From Bacteroidales bacterium (GTDB lineage Bacteria > Bacteroidota > Bacteroidia > Bacteroidales > DTU049): a stretch of DNA of 15,848 nucleotides. Positions 1-8,122 of the stretch are shown here, in pieces. Under the pieces are notes generated by a model. It ran no database searches. It was not told the origin of the DNA and worked only from the letters and a program-made list of their open reading frames with translations. The position numbers and the translations under genes were made by a program. The stretch is taken from assembly GCA_018432645.1 (NCBI GenBank), contig JAHDSP010000357.1, positions 1 to 15,848 of the forward strand. The letters are read 5' to 3'. Each line of letters starts with the position of its first letter. Positions within the stretch are counted from its first letter, which is position 1.

Positions 1-609
1 AAGATAATGTAAATTTCTTTGGAATAGTAGAATTAGAAGAACTTCTAATGAATTATTCTGAGAAAGGTAAAAAGAAACGAGACAAGAAAGATATAAAAAA
101 TCTAACGAAAAAGAAGCCAACTAAAGTAGCAGTATTAGCTGTCACAGATAGAAGTGGAAATATTTTGTTTAAAAAATTAGAAGATAATAGAGTGCAAGCC
201 GATCACATATCTAATTTTCTAAAATTAAGAATATCTGATAATTCAGTGATATGTGGTAGCAATAAAAAAGCTTTCAAGACAGTTAATGCAGAACATATAA
301 AACACAAAGAGATAACAAACAAAAATAAGATGAAAGGAGGGATATATAGTGTATCAACTATTCATGAGAAGATAACAGATTTTGTTGGATGGATTTATTT
401 TAAGTTTCGCGGAGTGGCTACAAAGTATTTAACAAACTACATAATGTGGTTTGTAGTGAGGGGAAAATATCTGGCAGATAAGATTATAGAAGACACGGGG
501 AGGTTGTTGAATTTGGCGGCGTCGGATAGGGGGGCATGGGAGCGGTACAGAGATTTGATGTCATCAACATATTTAATCTATAACATTTAAAATTTGTTTT
601 AATTTCCCC
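1..609 (+). mobile_element. IS1595-like element, 3' part, cut by the window edge
   Basis: The stretch holds the C-terminal part of an IS1595-like transposase frame (3-590) followed by a short tail. A CCCC at 606-609 could be the outer end of a right inverted repeat, because elements of this family commonly end in GGG/CCC. I have no left end to compare it with, so this boundary is a guess. The 491-550 segment is about 62% GC, against an AT-rich background everywhere else. Confidence 0.6.
3..590 (+). CDS. IS1595-family transposase-like protein, 5'-truncated, catalytic residues replaced
   Basis: The frame is open to the left edge, so the N-terminus lies outside the window; the first internal ATG is at 48. 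It aligns by eye with the second half of IS1595-group transposases: a VELEE segment where the family has VE-[IL]-DE, a DRSG strand, a C-terminal GxxxW segment, then the family signature GVATKYLxNY. The positions expected to carry the catalytic Asp, Asp and Asn read Glu (36-38), Ser (258-260) and His (363-365). The His-x-x-Asn-Val-Asn segment is also gone. The frame has no stop or shift despite this. The last 40 or so residues (from about 460) are encoded by unusually GC-rich, G-rich DNA. It is most likely an inactive transposase copy; a retained non-transposase role is possible but unproven. Confidence 0.6.
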   Translation, partial: DNVNFFGIVELEELLMNYSEKGKKKRDKKDIKNLTKKKPTKVAVLAVTDRSGNILFKKLEDNRVQADHISNFLKLRISDNSVICGSNKKAFKTVNAEHIKHKEITNKNKMKGGIYSVSTIHEKITDFVGWIYFKFRGVATKYLTNYIMWFVVRGKYLADKIIEDTGRLLNLAASDRGAWERYRDLMSSTYLIYNI

Positions 610-641
610 TTACATTCATCTTTTACAATATTTATTTTTTA

Positions 642-672
642 TTGCCTATTTCAATTAAATTTATTATATTTG
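642..672 (+). promoter_or_regulatory. rocD promoter (Bacteroidota type)
   Basis: A -7 box TATATTTG at 665-672 matches TAnnTTTG, with TTG at 642-644 as a -33 element and a 20-bp spacer. The box ends only 11 nt before the ATG at 684, so the transcript leader must be a few bases long. A 19-bp stretch covering the box (662-680) recurs exactly at the IS630 transposase promoter (6951-6969). Confidence 0.7.
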
Positions 673-683
673 CAAAAAAAGAT

Positions 684-1910
684 ATGGAAAAGTACAATTC
701 AAAACAGTTGATCGAAATTGATTCAAAGTATGGTGCACACAATTATCATCCGTTGCCAGTAGTAATAGAAAAAGGAGAAGGTGTGTATGTATGGGATGTA
801 GAAGGCAAGAAATATTTTGATTTTTTATCTGCCTATAGTGCTGTCAATCAAGGTCATTGCAATCCTAGAATAGTAAAAGCAATGACAGAGCAAGCTAAAA
901 CATTAACATTGACATCTCGTGCTTTCTATTCTAAAGCTTTAAGCTTATTTACTCAATATATAACTAATCTGTTTGGATATGACAAAGTTTTAATGATGAA
1001 TTCAGGTGCAGAAGCAGTAGAGACAGCTCTCAAATTAGCACGTAAATGGGCTTATGAGGTAAAGGGAATTCCACAGTATGAAGCTAAAATAATTACTTGT
1101 GAAAATAATTTTCATGGTCGTACAATTACTATTGTAAGCTTTTCTACTGATCCAGAAGCCAATACAAATTTTGGACCTTTCACTCCAGGATTTATTACTA
1201 TACCTTATAACAATCCTTCTGCTTTAGAAGAGGTTTTAAAAGAACCTAATGTGGCAGCATTTTTAGTAGAACCTATACAGGGTGAAGCTGGCGTCATGGT
1301 TCCCGATGATGGCTATTTGAAAACTTGCTATGATTTATGCAAAAAAAATAATGTGTTATTTATAGCTGATGAGATACAAACTGGATTAGCTCGTACTGGT
1401 AAAATGTTAGCTTGTGACTATGAAAATATACATCCTGATGTTTTAATTTTGGGTAAAGCTCTTAGTGGTGGTATGATGCCTATCTCAGCTGTATTAGCTA
1501 ATGATGAAATTATGCTCACTATTAAACCAGGTCAACATGGTTCTACCTTTGGAGGTAATCCATTAGCTTGTACTATTGCTACTGAAGCATTAAATGTCTT
1601 AATTGATGAAAAATTAGCTGATCGTGCTGCTAAACAAGGTGAACTATTGAGATCAGAATTGAAAAAAATGCAAAAAGAATTCGATGTTTTAAAAATTGTT
1701 AGAGGCAAAGGCTTACTCAATGCGATAGTGATAGAACCAAAAAATGGAAAAGAAGCTTGGGATCTTTGTCTGAAAATGGCAGAATATGGGCTTTTAGCCA
1801 AACCTACTCATCAGCATATTATCCGTTTTGCTCCTCCATTAGTAATTACTGAAGAACAAATACTTGAGTCATTAGACATAATCAAACGAGCTCTGAAAGA
1901 TACATTCTAA
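684..1910 (+). CDS. rocD: ornithine--oxo-acid aminotransferase
   Basis: This PLP-dependent class III aminotransferase moves the delta-amino group of ornithine to 2-oxoglutarate, giving glutamate 5-semialdehyde (spontaneously pyrroline-5-carboxylate) and glutamate. It is probably cytosolic. The protein has 408 residues, close to the usual 400 or so. The PLP lysine is K258 in GKALSGG, preceded by the [12 protein letters not shown] cofactor-site segment and followed by [11 protein letters not shown]. The N-terminal [12 protein letters not shown] segment and [10 protein letters not shown] favour ornithine aminotransferase over the related acetylornithine enzyme ArgD. I chose ATG 684 over an in-frame TTG at 642 because the latter lies in the promoter. 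It appears monocistronic, with its own promoter and a terminator at 1935. No arginine or proline genes are adjacent, so whether it works in catabolism or proline supply cannot be read here. Confidence 0.92.
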   Translation: MEKYNSKQLIEIDSKYGAHNYHPLPVVIEKGEGVYVWDVEGKKYFDFLSAYSAVNQGHCNPRIVKAMTEQAKTLTLTSRAFYSKALSLFTQYITNLFGYDKVLMMNSGAEAVETALKLARKWAYEVKGIPQYEAKIITCENNFHGRTITIVSFSTDPEANTNFGPFTPGFITIPYNNPSALEEVLKEPNVAAFLVEPIQGEAGVMVPDDGYLKTCYDLCKKNNVLFIADEIQTGLARTGKMLACDYENIHPDVLILGKALSGGMMPISAVLANDEIMLTIKPGQHGSTFGGNPLACTIATEALNVLIDEKLADRAAKQGELLRSELKKMQKEFDVLKIVRGKGLLNAIVIEPKNGKEAWDLCLKMAEYGLLAKPTHQHIIRFAPPLVITEEQILESLDIIKRALKDTF

Positions 1911-1934
1911 ATAATATTTGACTAATTTTTGAGA

Positions 1935-1965
1935 AAAAGAGGACGTATTTAAGTCCTCTTTTTTT
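1935..1965 (+). terminator. rho-independent terminator of rocD
   Basis: A 10-bp perfect stem (AAAAGAGGAC, 1935-1944, pairing with 1953-1962) with an 8-nt loop runs straight into a T-tract. It lies 25 bp after the rocD stop codon. Confidence 0.85.
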
Positions 1966-2004
1966 ATAATATAATAATTTTTTTACCTGTTTTAAAAATT
2001 TCAA

Positions 2005-2040
2005 ATAAAAAAGGAGCAAATTAATTTGCTCCTTTTTTAT
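2005..2040. terminator. bidirectional terminator between rocD and eno
   Basis: A perfect 36-bp palindrome: an A-rich flank, core GGAGCAAATT, its exact complement, then six T. It reads as a stem plus U-tract on both strands. It sits 17 bp beyond the eno stop codon (minus strand) and gives a second stop for rocD transcription. Confidence 0.88.
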
Positions 2041-2057
2041 CTATTTAACATTGTTTA

Positions 2058-3350
2058 TTAAAATCGATAATATTTGAAATTTGTTCCCATAAAGCTACCT
2101 ACACCATTGAGATACTCTTCTATTCTAATTAATTGATTATATTTAGCTATCCTATCAGTTCTAGACGGGCTGCCTGATTTCATTAATCCAGAGTTTGTAG
2201 CTACTGCCAAATCAGCTATAAAAGTATCTTCTGTCTCACCACTTCTATGACTAACTATTGCTGTATAGCCATTAGTTTTAGCATAATTTATAGTATCTAA
2301 TGTTTCTGTAACTGTGCCTATTTGATTAAGTTTTATTAAAATCGAATTAGCTATTTTTCTTTCTATTCCTTTTTTTAGAATTTCTATATTAGTTACAAAA
2401 ATATCATCACCTACTAATTGTATTTTGGAACCTAATTCTTTTGTTAAAAGCTCCCATCCATCCCAGTCATCTTCTGCTAGCCCATCTTCTATACTTACTA
2501 TAGGATAAGTGTCTACCCATTTTTTATATAATTCTATCATTTCTTCTGTTGTTAAAGTTTTGCCCGAAGATTTTTTAAGTTTATAAATTTTTTCTTTTGT
2601 ATCATAGAGTTCTGATGCGGCTACATCGAGAGCTATAGCTACATCGATACCTGGTTTATATCCAGCTTTAGTGATAGCTTCTACTAAAAGTTTTAATGAA
2701 TCTTCATTTGTAGATAAGCTAGGAGCGAAACCTCCTTCATCTCCTACTGATGTTACGTACCCATTATTTTTTAAAATAGATTTCAATGTATGAAATATTT
2801 CTGTACCCATTCTTAATGCTTCGCTAAATGTAGTAGCATTGATAGGCATTATCATAAATTCTTGAAAATCTAAATTATTATCGGCGTGAGCACCTCCATT
2901 TATAGTATTCATCATAGGTATAGGTAGTGTATGTGCATTTACACCTCCTATATATCTGAATAGTGCTTGATTTGTACTTTGTGAGCCTGCTACAGCACAC
3001 GCCATAGAAGCGCCTAAAATAGCATTTGCCCCTAATCTGCTTTTATTTGGAGTGCCATCTAGTTCTATTAAAGTTTTATCAATTAATCTTTGCTCAGAGA
3101 CATCAATACCTTTAATAGCAGATGCTATTTCAGTATTTACATTATTTACAGCTTTTAAAACACTTTTGCCTAAGTAATATTTTTTTTCGCCGTCTCTTAA
3201 TTCTAATGCTTCTCTTTTGCCAGTAGAAGCTCCTGATGGCACACATGCTTTACCATACTCGCCAGCGTCAGTTAAAACTTCTACTTCTATTGTTGGGTTG
3301 CCTCTAGAATCTAAAATTTGTCTAGCATAAACTTGAAAAATATTTCCCAT
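2058..3350 (-). CDS. eno: enolase (phosphopyruvate hydratase)
   Basis: It interconverts 2-phosphoglycerate and phosphoenolpyruvate in glycolysis; it is cytosolic and Mg-dependent. The 430 residues are the normal full length. Visible sites: the mobile loop SGAST (39-43), H155 in NGGAHAD, the acid/base E205 in GDEGGF, Mg ligands D242, E288 ([10 protein letters not shown]) and D315 (GDDIFVTN), the catalytic lysine K340 (KLNQIGT), and SHRSGET at 367-373. All expected active-site residues are present. The ATG start gives the standard enolase N-terminus ([17 protein letters not shown]). It is transcribed alone, convergent with rocD and divergent from secA, from a -7 box 25 bp upstream. Nothing suggests decay or transfer. 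Confidence 0.97.
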   Translation of the reverse strand: MGNIFQVYARQILDSRGNPTIEVEVLTDAGEYGKACVPSGASTGKREALELRDGEKKYYLGKSVLKAVNNVNTEIASAIKGIDVSEQRLIDKTLIELDGTPNKSRLGANAILGASMACAVAGSQSTNQALFRYIGGVNAHTLPIPMMNTINGGAHADNNLDFQEFMIMPINATTFSEALRMGTEIFHTLKSILKNNGYVTSVGDEGGFAPSLSTNEDSLKLLVEAITKAGYKPGIDVAIALDVAASELYDTKEKIYKLKKSSGKTLTTEEMIELYKKWVDTYPIVSIEDGLAEDDWDGWELLTKELGSKIQLVGDDIFVTNIEILKKGIERKIANSILIKLNQIGTVTETLDTINYAKTNGYTAIVSHRSGETEDTFIADLAVATNSGLMKSGSPSRTDRIAKYNQLIRIEEYLNGVGSFMGTNFKYYRF

Positions 3351-3375
3351 ACTTTTTATATTTTTTTTGAAACTG

Positions 3376-3383
3376 CAAATTTA
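3376..3383 (-). promoter_or_regulatory. eno promoter -7 box
   Basis: On the minus strand TAAATTTG matches TAnnTTTG, ending 25 bp before the eno ATG. I see no clear TTG at the expected -33 spacing, so this rests on the -7 box alone. Confidence 0.55.
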
Positions 3384-3427
3384 TAAAAAAATTTTTTACT
3401 ATGACGTAATATATACTTTGGCTTAAT

Positions 3428-3464
3428 TTTTGTTTTATTATTTACTAATTTTTTTGTAATTTTG
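3428..3464 (+). promoter_or_regulatory. secA promoter (Bacteroidota type)
   Basis: TAATTTTG at 3457-3464 is a full match to TAnnTTTG. A TTTTG at 3428-3432 could be the -33 element, but the 24-bp spacer is long. The 20 bp from 3448 to 3467 are identical to the ffh promoter core at 10427-10446. Confidence 0.65.
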
Positions 3465-3485
3465 TAATATATTAAAAGAAATTTC

Positions 3486-3491
3486 GGAGGT
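3486..3491 (+). promoter_or_regulatory. Shine-Dalgarno-like GGAGGT before secA
   Basis: GGAGGT lies 10 nt upstream of the ATG at 3502 and supports that start over the second in-frame ATG at 3526. Strong SD sequences are uncommon in Bacteroidota, and none of the other genes in this window shows one as clear. Confidence 0.6.
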
Positions 3492-3501
3492 AATAAATAT
3501 T

Positions 3502-6500
3502 ATGAGAGGTATTTTAAAAAATATTATGCCTACTAAGCATGAACGAGACATGAAGGCTCTATGGCCTATCGTAAATTCAATTAATGAAGCATATAATAAA
3601 ATTGAAAAATTGTCTAATGATGAATTACGTTCTAAAACATTAGAGTTTAGAAAATTAATTTCAGATACTATAGAAAGTGAAGAGAAAGAATTAAATGAAT
3701 TAAAGACTCGTATAGATGAAGAGTTAGACATGTCTATAGATCAGAAAGAAAAAATATTTCATAAGATAGATGAATTAGAAAAAATTATTTATCAAAAAAC
3801 TCAAAAGGTTCTTAATGACATTTTACCAGAAGCCTTTTCTGTTGTTAAAGAAACAACAAAACGTTTTAAAGACAATCCAGAGATAGTCGTTACTGCTACT
3901 GATTTTGATAGAGAATTAGCTACTAAAAAAAATTATGTAAGAATAGAAGGTGATAAAGCAATATGGCAAAATCATTGGATAGCTGGTGGTACTGAAATCA
4001 CCTGGGATATGGTTCCTTATGATGTGCAATTAATGGGTGGCGTCGTTTTGCACCAAGGTAAAATTTCAGAAATGGCTACTGGTGAAGGAAAAACTTTAGT
4101 TGCTACTTTACCAGTATATCTCAATGCCTTGCCAGGTCGTGGAGTGCATATTGTTACTGTTAATGATTATTTGGCTAAACGAGATCAAGAATGGATGGGA
4201 CCGATATATGAATTTCTTTTTTTAACTGTTGATTGTATTGATAAACACGAGCCTAATAGTGAATCTCGTAAAAAAGCTTATTTAGCAGATATCACTTATG
4301 GTACTAATAATGAATTTGGTTTTGATTATTTACGTGACAATATGGCATTCTCTTTAGATGACATAGTACAACGTGGACATTATTATGCTATTGTAGATGA
4401 AGTAGACTCTATTTTAATAGATGATGCTCGTACACCTTTGATTATTAGTGGACCTACGACTCAAGTACGTGAGCAAGAATATGACGAGCTAAAGCCATAT
4501 GTTATTAAGCTAGTAAATGCTCAAAAACAATTAGTTAATAAACTTCTAAATGACGCAAAAAATTACTTGCAAAAAACAAATAGATCTAATGAGGATGAAA
4601 AATTAGGTGGTGAGGCTTTATTACGTGCACATAGGGGCTTGCCTAAATACGGACCATTAATCAAATTCCTTAGTGAGCCAGGCATGAAAGCTATATTACA
4701 TAAAACTGAAAATGTTTATTTAGCTGAAAATCAAAAAAATATGCCTATCATCGATGCAGAATTATATTTTGTAATTGATGAAAGAAATAACTCTGTCGAT
4801 CTGACAGATAAAGGAACTGAACTTTTAGCTAAAGATACTGGAGATCCTAAATTTTTTATTATCCCAGACATTGGTAGTGAATTAGCTGAATTAGAAAATA
4901 GTAATATTGATTCTAAAGAAAAACAAGAAAAAAAGAATGAATTATTAGAAGATTTTGCTATCAAAAGTGATCGTATTCATACTATGCATCAATTACTCAG
5001 AGCATATACTTTATTCGATAAGGATGTAGAATATGTAGTTTTAGATAATAAAGTTAAAATCGTAGATGAGCAAACTGGTCGTATATTAGAAGGGCGTAGA
5101 TATTCTGATGGTTTACACGAAGCTATCGAAGCAAAGGAAAATGTAAAAGTGGAGGCTGCTACTCAAACTTATGCTACTATTACTCTACAAAATTATTTTA
5201 GAATGTATAAAAAACTTGCTGGTATGACTGGTACCGCAGAAACTGAAGCTGCTGAATTTTGGGATATTTATAAATTAGATGTAATTGTAATACCTACTAA
5301 TAAACCTTGTATACGTATAGATGCCGAAGATTTAGTTTATCGTACTAAACGAGAAAAATATAATGCAGTTATTAATGAAGTAGTTAATTTGGTACAAAAA
5401 GGCAGACCTGTATTGATAGGTACTACTTCTGTAGAAACTTCTGAGTTACTTAGTAAAATGTTGACTCTAAGAAAAATAAAACATAATGTGTTAAATGCTA
5501 AACAACATCAACGTGAAGCAGAAATAGTAGCTAAGGCCGGTCTTGCTGGAAGCGTGACTATAGCTACTAATATGGCTGGTCGTGGTACTGATATTAAATT
5601 AGGACATGGGGTCCGAGAAGCGGGTGGTTTAGCAATCATAGGCACAGAACGTCATGAATCTCGTCGTGTAGATAGACAGTTGCGTGGACGTGCTGGCCGT
5701 CAAGGAGATCCAGGTACGAGTCAATTTTTTGTTTCTCTCGATGATGATCTTATGCGTCTTTTTGGTAGTGATAGAATGATAAAAGTACTCGATAGAATTG
5801 GATATAAAGAGGGCGAGGTTATTCAGCATCCTATGATTACTAGATCTATCGAACGTGCTCAAAGAAAAGTAGAAGAAAATAATTTTTCTATTCGTAAACG
5901 TCTACTAGAATATGACGATGTGATGAATTATCAGAGAACTATTATTTATGATATGCGTAGAAATGCTTTGTATGGTGAAAAATTAGATGCCGATATAGTA
6001 CAAATGTTTAAAAAAGTTGCTAATGATTTAGCAGAGGTTTATCAGGATAATAATGATTTTGCTTCTTTAAGCATGGCTTGTTTACAAACTTTTGGCATTG
6101 AGGTACCTTTTGATGAGAAACGTTTCTTGTCTGATAGGGTTTCTAATCTCTCTGATGAATTATTTAAGGCCGCTTATAATACTTATAATGATAAACGCCA
6201 TTTCTATGCTGAACAAACTTATCCTTTGATTAAAGAAATTTATGAAAATGCCGGTAAACGCTATGAAAATGTTGCTGTTCCTTACTCTGATGGTAAAAAT
6301 CAATTTACTATAATTGCTCCTCTTAAAAAATCATATCAAACTAGAGGCCTCGAATTAATGAAAAGCATAGAACAATTTGTTACCTTTTCTATTATTGACA
6401 AAGCTTGGATGGACCATTTAAGAGAAATGGATGATCTCAAACAAAACGTAAATGCTGCTGTTTATGAGCAAAAAGATCCATTATTAATCTACAAAATCGA

Positions 6501-6831
6501 AGGTGCTCAGCTTTTTGATCAATTACTTAATAAAATATATCTTGAGGTAGTAAGAGCTCTCAGTATTGGTAGAATACCTGTAGCAGAAGAGCAACTGCAA
6601 GAAACAGATCAGGAAAAGCGTACTGCTAAAAAAAGAAATTATAAAACAGGTAGAGATTATAACACTCCTGTAGGCACTTCACAAGCTGCACAAAAACATC
6701 AAGAATATAATAATCCTTCTGAAGTAGCTGTGGCTAATGAACCTTTCAAATCTCAAAAAGTTGGCCGTAATGATCCTTGTCCTTGTGGTAGTGGTAAAAA
6801 ATATAAACAATGCCACGGCAGAACTAATTAA
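3502..6831 (+). CDS. secA: preprotein translocase ATPase SecA
   Basis: SecA is the motor that drives unfolded preproteins through SecYEG using ATP, at the cytoplasmic face of the inner membrane. The 1,109 residues exceed E. coli SecA (901) but fit Bacteroidota SecA. In order: a helical N-terminus; Walker A MATGEGKT (191-198); Walker B DEVD (299-302) in the first nucleotide-binding domain; the preprotein cross-linking domain, with an added stretch around residues 335-415 that I take as the phylum insertion; the second nucleotide-binding domain with GRGTDIKLG near 693 and [14 protein letters not shown] from 725; the helical scaffold; a variable hydrophilic linker; and the zinc-binding tail [14 protein letters not shown] (1093-1106), which in other bacteria contacts SecB or ribosomes. 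All motor motifs are intact. It stands alone, divergent from eno; IS630 lies immediately downstream. Confidence 0.97.
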   Translation: MRGILKNIMPTKHERDMKALWPIVNSINEAYNKIEKLSNDELRSKTLEFRKLISDTIESEEKELNELKTRIDEELDMSIDQKEKIFHKIDELEKIIYQKTQKVLNDILPEAFSVVKETTKRFKDNPEIVVTATDFDRELATKKNYVRIEGDKAIWQNHWIAGGTEITWDMVPYDVQLMGGVVLHQGKISEMATGEGKTLVATLPVYLNALPGRGVHIVTVNDYLAKRDQEWMGPIYEFLFLTVDCIDKHEPNSESRKKAYLADITYGTNNEFGFDYLRDNMAFSLDDIVQRGHYYAIVDEVDSILIDDARTPLIISGPTTQVREQEYDELKPYVIKLVNAQKQLVNKLLNDAKNYLQKTNRSNEDEKLGGEALLRAHRGLPKYGPLIKFLSEPGMKAILHKTENVYLAENQKNMPIIDAELYFVIDERNNSVDLTDKGTELLAKDTGDPKFFIIPDIGSELAELENSNIDSKEKQEKKNELLEDFAIKSDRIHTMHQLLRAYTLFDKDVEYVVLDNKVKIVDEQTGRILEGRRYSDGLHEAIEAKENVKVEAATQTYATITLQNYFRMYKKLAGMTGTAETEAAEFWDIYKLDVIVIPTNKPCIRIDAEDLVYRTKREKYNAVINEVVNLVQKGRPVLIGTTSVETSELLSKMLTLRKIKHNVLNAKQHQREAEIVAKAGLAGSVTIATNMAGRGTDIKLGHGVREAGGLAIIGTERHESRRVDRQLRGRAGRQGDPGTSQFFVSLDDDLMRLFGSDRMIKVLDRIGYKEGEVIQHPMITRSIERAQRKVEENNFSIRKRLLEYDDVMNYQRTIIYDMRRNALYGEKLDADIVQMFKKVANDLAEVYQDNNDFASLSMACLQTFGIEVPFDEKRFLSDRVSNLSDELFKAAYNTYNDKRHFYAEQTYPLIKEIYENAGKRYENVAVPYSDGKNQFTIIAPLKKSYQTRGLELMKSIEQFVTFSIIDKAWMDHLREMDDLKQNVNAAVYEQKDPLLIYKIEGAQLFDQLLNKIYLEVVRALSIGRIPVAEEQLQETDQEKRTAKKRNYKTGRDYNTPVGTSQAAQKHQEYNNPSEVAVANEPFKSQKVGRNDPCPCGSGKKYKQCHGRTN

Positions 6832-6908
6832 TTATATGTCGTAAATAGGATATATCGCTCTACCTAAAATTTTAAGCTTATTTTATTTGTTAATGATTAT
6901 AAAGAATA

Positions 6909-6936
6909 TTATAATAAACGACATATATTATTGCGC
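6909..6936 (+). repeat. IS630 left terminal inverted repeat
   Basis: It matches the reverse complement of 8006-8033 at 23 of 28 positions. The outer 12 bp are identical, followed by scattered mismatches, then a shared TGCGC at the inner end. Confidence 0.85.
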
Positions 6937-6941
6937 AATAA
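6928..6941. repeat. 14-bp palindrome at the transposase promoter
   Basis: TTATTGCGCAATAA is a perfect palindrome overlapping the inner end of the left inverted repeat and the TTG -33 element of the transposase promoter. Its position suits an operator or an end-binding site, but no function is shown. Confidence 0.6.
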
Positions 6942-6961
6942 ATAAAAATATATTATATTTG
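6931..6961 (+). promoter_or_regulatory. IS630 transposase promoter
   Basis: TTG at 6931-6933, a 20-bp spacer and TATATTTG at 6954-6961 match the Bacteroidota promoter form. The layout and a 19-bp core are the same as at rocD. The box ends 16 nt before the transposase ATG. Confidence 0.7.
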
Positions 6962-6977
6962 CAAAAAAATATAATAT

Positions 6978-7478
6978 ATGCAGAAATTAAAAGTAAAAAA
7001 TCCAGATGCTATAAAAGAACAGATAAGAGAATATCTAAAGAGTAGTAATGAGGGGAGGTTTGTACATAGGTTACATGGTATTCTATTGCTTTTGAATAAT
7101 GAGGATAATAATTGTAACACAGTAGCTAGTTTATTTAATAACTCACCACGATCATTATCGAATTGGGTACATAAATTAAATGAGAGTGGAGATATAAAAG
7201 TATTAAGGGACAAGCCCAAAAGAGGTAGACCACCGAAGCTTAATAGCGAACAATTAGAGCATATAAAAGCAATACTACAATATCCACCTTCTAAAGTTGG
7301 ATTGGCTGATAATTTATGGGATGGCAAAACACTATCATATTATATTGAGCAAAGATTTTCGATTAAATTGGGAGTGAGACAATGTCAAAGACTATTTCAT
7401 AAGCTTGGTTTTAGTCTTAAACGTGCGCGACCAATAGCTGACAAAGGTGATGATGAAAAAAAAACTAGCAAGAGATAG
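6978..7478 (+). CDS. IS630 transposase, N-terminal frame (OrfA)
   Basis: This 166-residue frame carries the DNA-binding half of an IS630-type transposase: a helix-turn-helix region at about residues 28-65 (VASLFNNSPRSLSNWVHKL), a basic KRGRPPKL linker near 80, and a second winged-helix-like segment ending in FHKLGFSLKRARP. It stops 14 nt after an A9 run at 7456-7464. The catalytic half follows in the +1 frame. Removing one A, or adding two, joins both into a 346-residue protein, the usual length for the family. Alone it could bind the ends but not cut, and may act as a repressor (inference). Either programmed slippage or a plain indel could explain the split. Confidence 0.85.
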   Translation: MQKLKVKNPDAIKEQIREYLKSSNEGRFVHRLHGILLLLNNEDNNCNTVASLFNNSPRSLSNWVHKLNESGDIKVLRDKPKRGRPPKLNSEQLEHIKAILQYPPSKVGLADNLWDGKTLSYYIEQRFSIKLGVRQCQRLFHKLGFSLKRARPIADKGDDEKKTSKR

Positions 7479-8019
7479 GTTACATGAAATTGTACATTCT
7501 GAAAAATATGATGTTTATTTTGAAGACGAGTGTCATTTTAGATTAACACTCACACTAACAAGAGCGTGGTTTTTGAAGGGAATAGTTCCAGAAATTAAAT
7601 CACCAATTGGCAGATATAAAATAAATATTTATGGTGCAATGGGCTATAATGGACAATTAATAATTCAAGAGGTAGAAAAATTTAATGCTGACTCATTTAA
7701 ACAATATTTAGAAACAATATTAGATAAAGCTAAATCTGAAAATAAAATATTGCTTGTACTTGACAATGCACGATATCATCATGCAAAAAAATTAAAAGAT
7801 TATATTGAATCAATTAAAGATAGATTAGAATTATTCTTTTTGCCACCATATTCTCCTGAGATTAATCCTATTGAGATGCTTTGGAAGAAAACCAGAAGAG
7901 CTGTCACACACAACAGATACTTCTTTTCATTAAAAGAAATGTCTGATGAATTACATTTATTTTTTGGAAAATTTTGTCTACCTAATGATGAATTATCTAA
8001 ATTAAGCGCATTTATTTAG
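7447..8019 (+). CDS. IS630 transposase, DDE catalytic frame (OrfB)
   Basis: This frame encodes the RNase H-like catalytic domain. With numbering from the GTG at 7447, D27 (FEDECHF), D106 (VLDNARYHH) and E143 (YSPEINPIEMLW) form the DDE triad, with 36 residues between the second Asp and Glu, as in IS630. The listed start is only the earliest possible initiation codon; two ATG codons follow directly. Real use is more likely by slippage from OrfA at the A9 run (7456-7464), since without OrfA the protein lacks its DNA-binding domain. The triad and length are intact, so the copy could be active if the frames are joined. The stop codon lies inside the right inverted repeat. Confidence 0.85.
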   Translation: MMMKKKLARDRLHEIVHSEKYDVYFEDECHFRLTLTLTRAWFLKGIVPEIKSPIGRYKINIYGAMGYNGQLIIQEVEKFNADSFKQYLETILDKAKSENKILLVLDNARYHHAKKLKDYIESIKDRLELFFLPPYSPEINPIEMLWKKTRRAVTHNRYFFSLKEMSDELHLFFGKFCLPNDELSKLSAFI

Positions 8020-8033
8020 GACGTTTATTATAA
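8006..8033 (-). repeat. IS630 right terminal inverted repeat
   Basis: Partner of 6909-6936. It begins inside the last codons of the transposase, so the element has no spare sequence at this end. Confidence 0.85.
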
Positions 8034-8059
8034 AAAAATAATTTTTTGTAAAAAATTTT

Positions 8060-8095
8060 TTTGGTTTTTCATTTAAAAAAAAATATATAATTTTG
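8060..8095 (+). promoter_or_regulatory. acpP promoter
   Basis: TAATTTTG at 8088-8095 matches TAnnTTTG and ends 27 nt before the acpP ATG. A TTTG at 8060-8063 is the nearest -33 candidate, but its 24-bp spacer is long. It probably drives acpP-fabF-rnc. Confidence 0.65.
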
Positions 8096-8122
8096 CCAAA
8101 CCAATTTTAAAAAAATAAAACT

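Larger units (their letters stand above)
6909..8033 (+). mobile_element. complete IS630-family insertion sequence, about 1.1 kb
   Basis: A two-frame DDE transposase is enclosed by imperfect terminal inverted repeats: 28 bp at 6909-6936 and 8006-8033, 23 of 28 matching, the outer 12 perfect (TTATAATAAACG). The family inserts at TA and duplicates it. Here TA at 6910-6911 and 8031-8032 could be that duplication, so the true ends may lie 1-4 bp further in. The right repeat overlaps the end of the transposase gene. The element sits between secA and acpP in the same orientation as both, and ends 54 bp before the acpP -7 box, so the acpP promoter looks undamaged. Confidence 0.88.

Noticed and set aside
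600..660. Matching inverted repeats between the left and right IS1595-like pieces
   Set aside because: Beyond the GGGG/CCCC ends, the reverse complement of 588-609 and the sequence from 15525 do not align convincingly.
642..683. Upstream in-frame TTG start giving a 422-residue aminotransferase
   Set aside because: The added 14 codons lie inside the promoter and do not resemble the family N-terminus; ATG 684 does.
3438..3731. Antisense open frame over the secA start
   Set aside because: Low-complexity Ser/Asn/Phe-rich product opposite well-conserved SecA codons; a by-product of AT-rich coding on the other strand.
6953..7327. Antisense open frame over the IS630 transposase
   Set aside because: It is the shadow of a recognisable DNA-binding domain, and no promoter was found for it.
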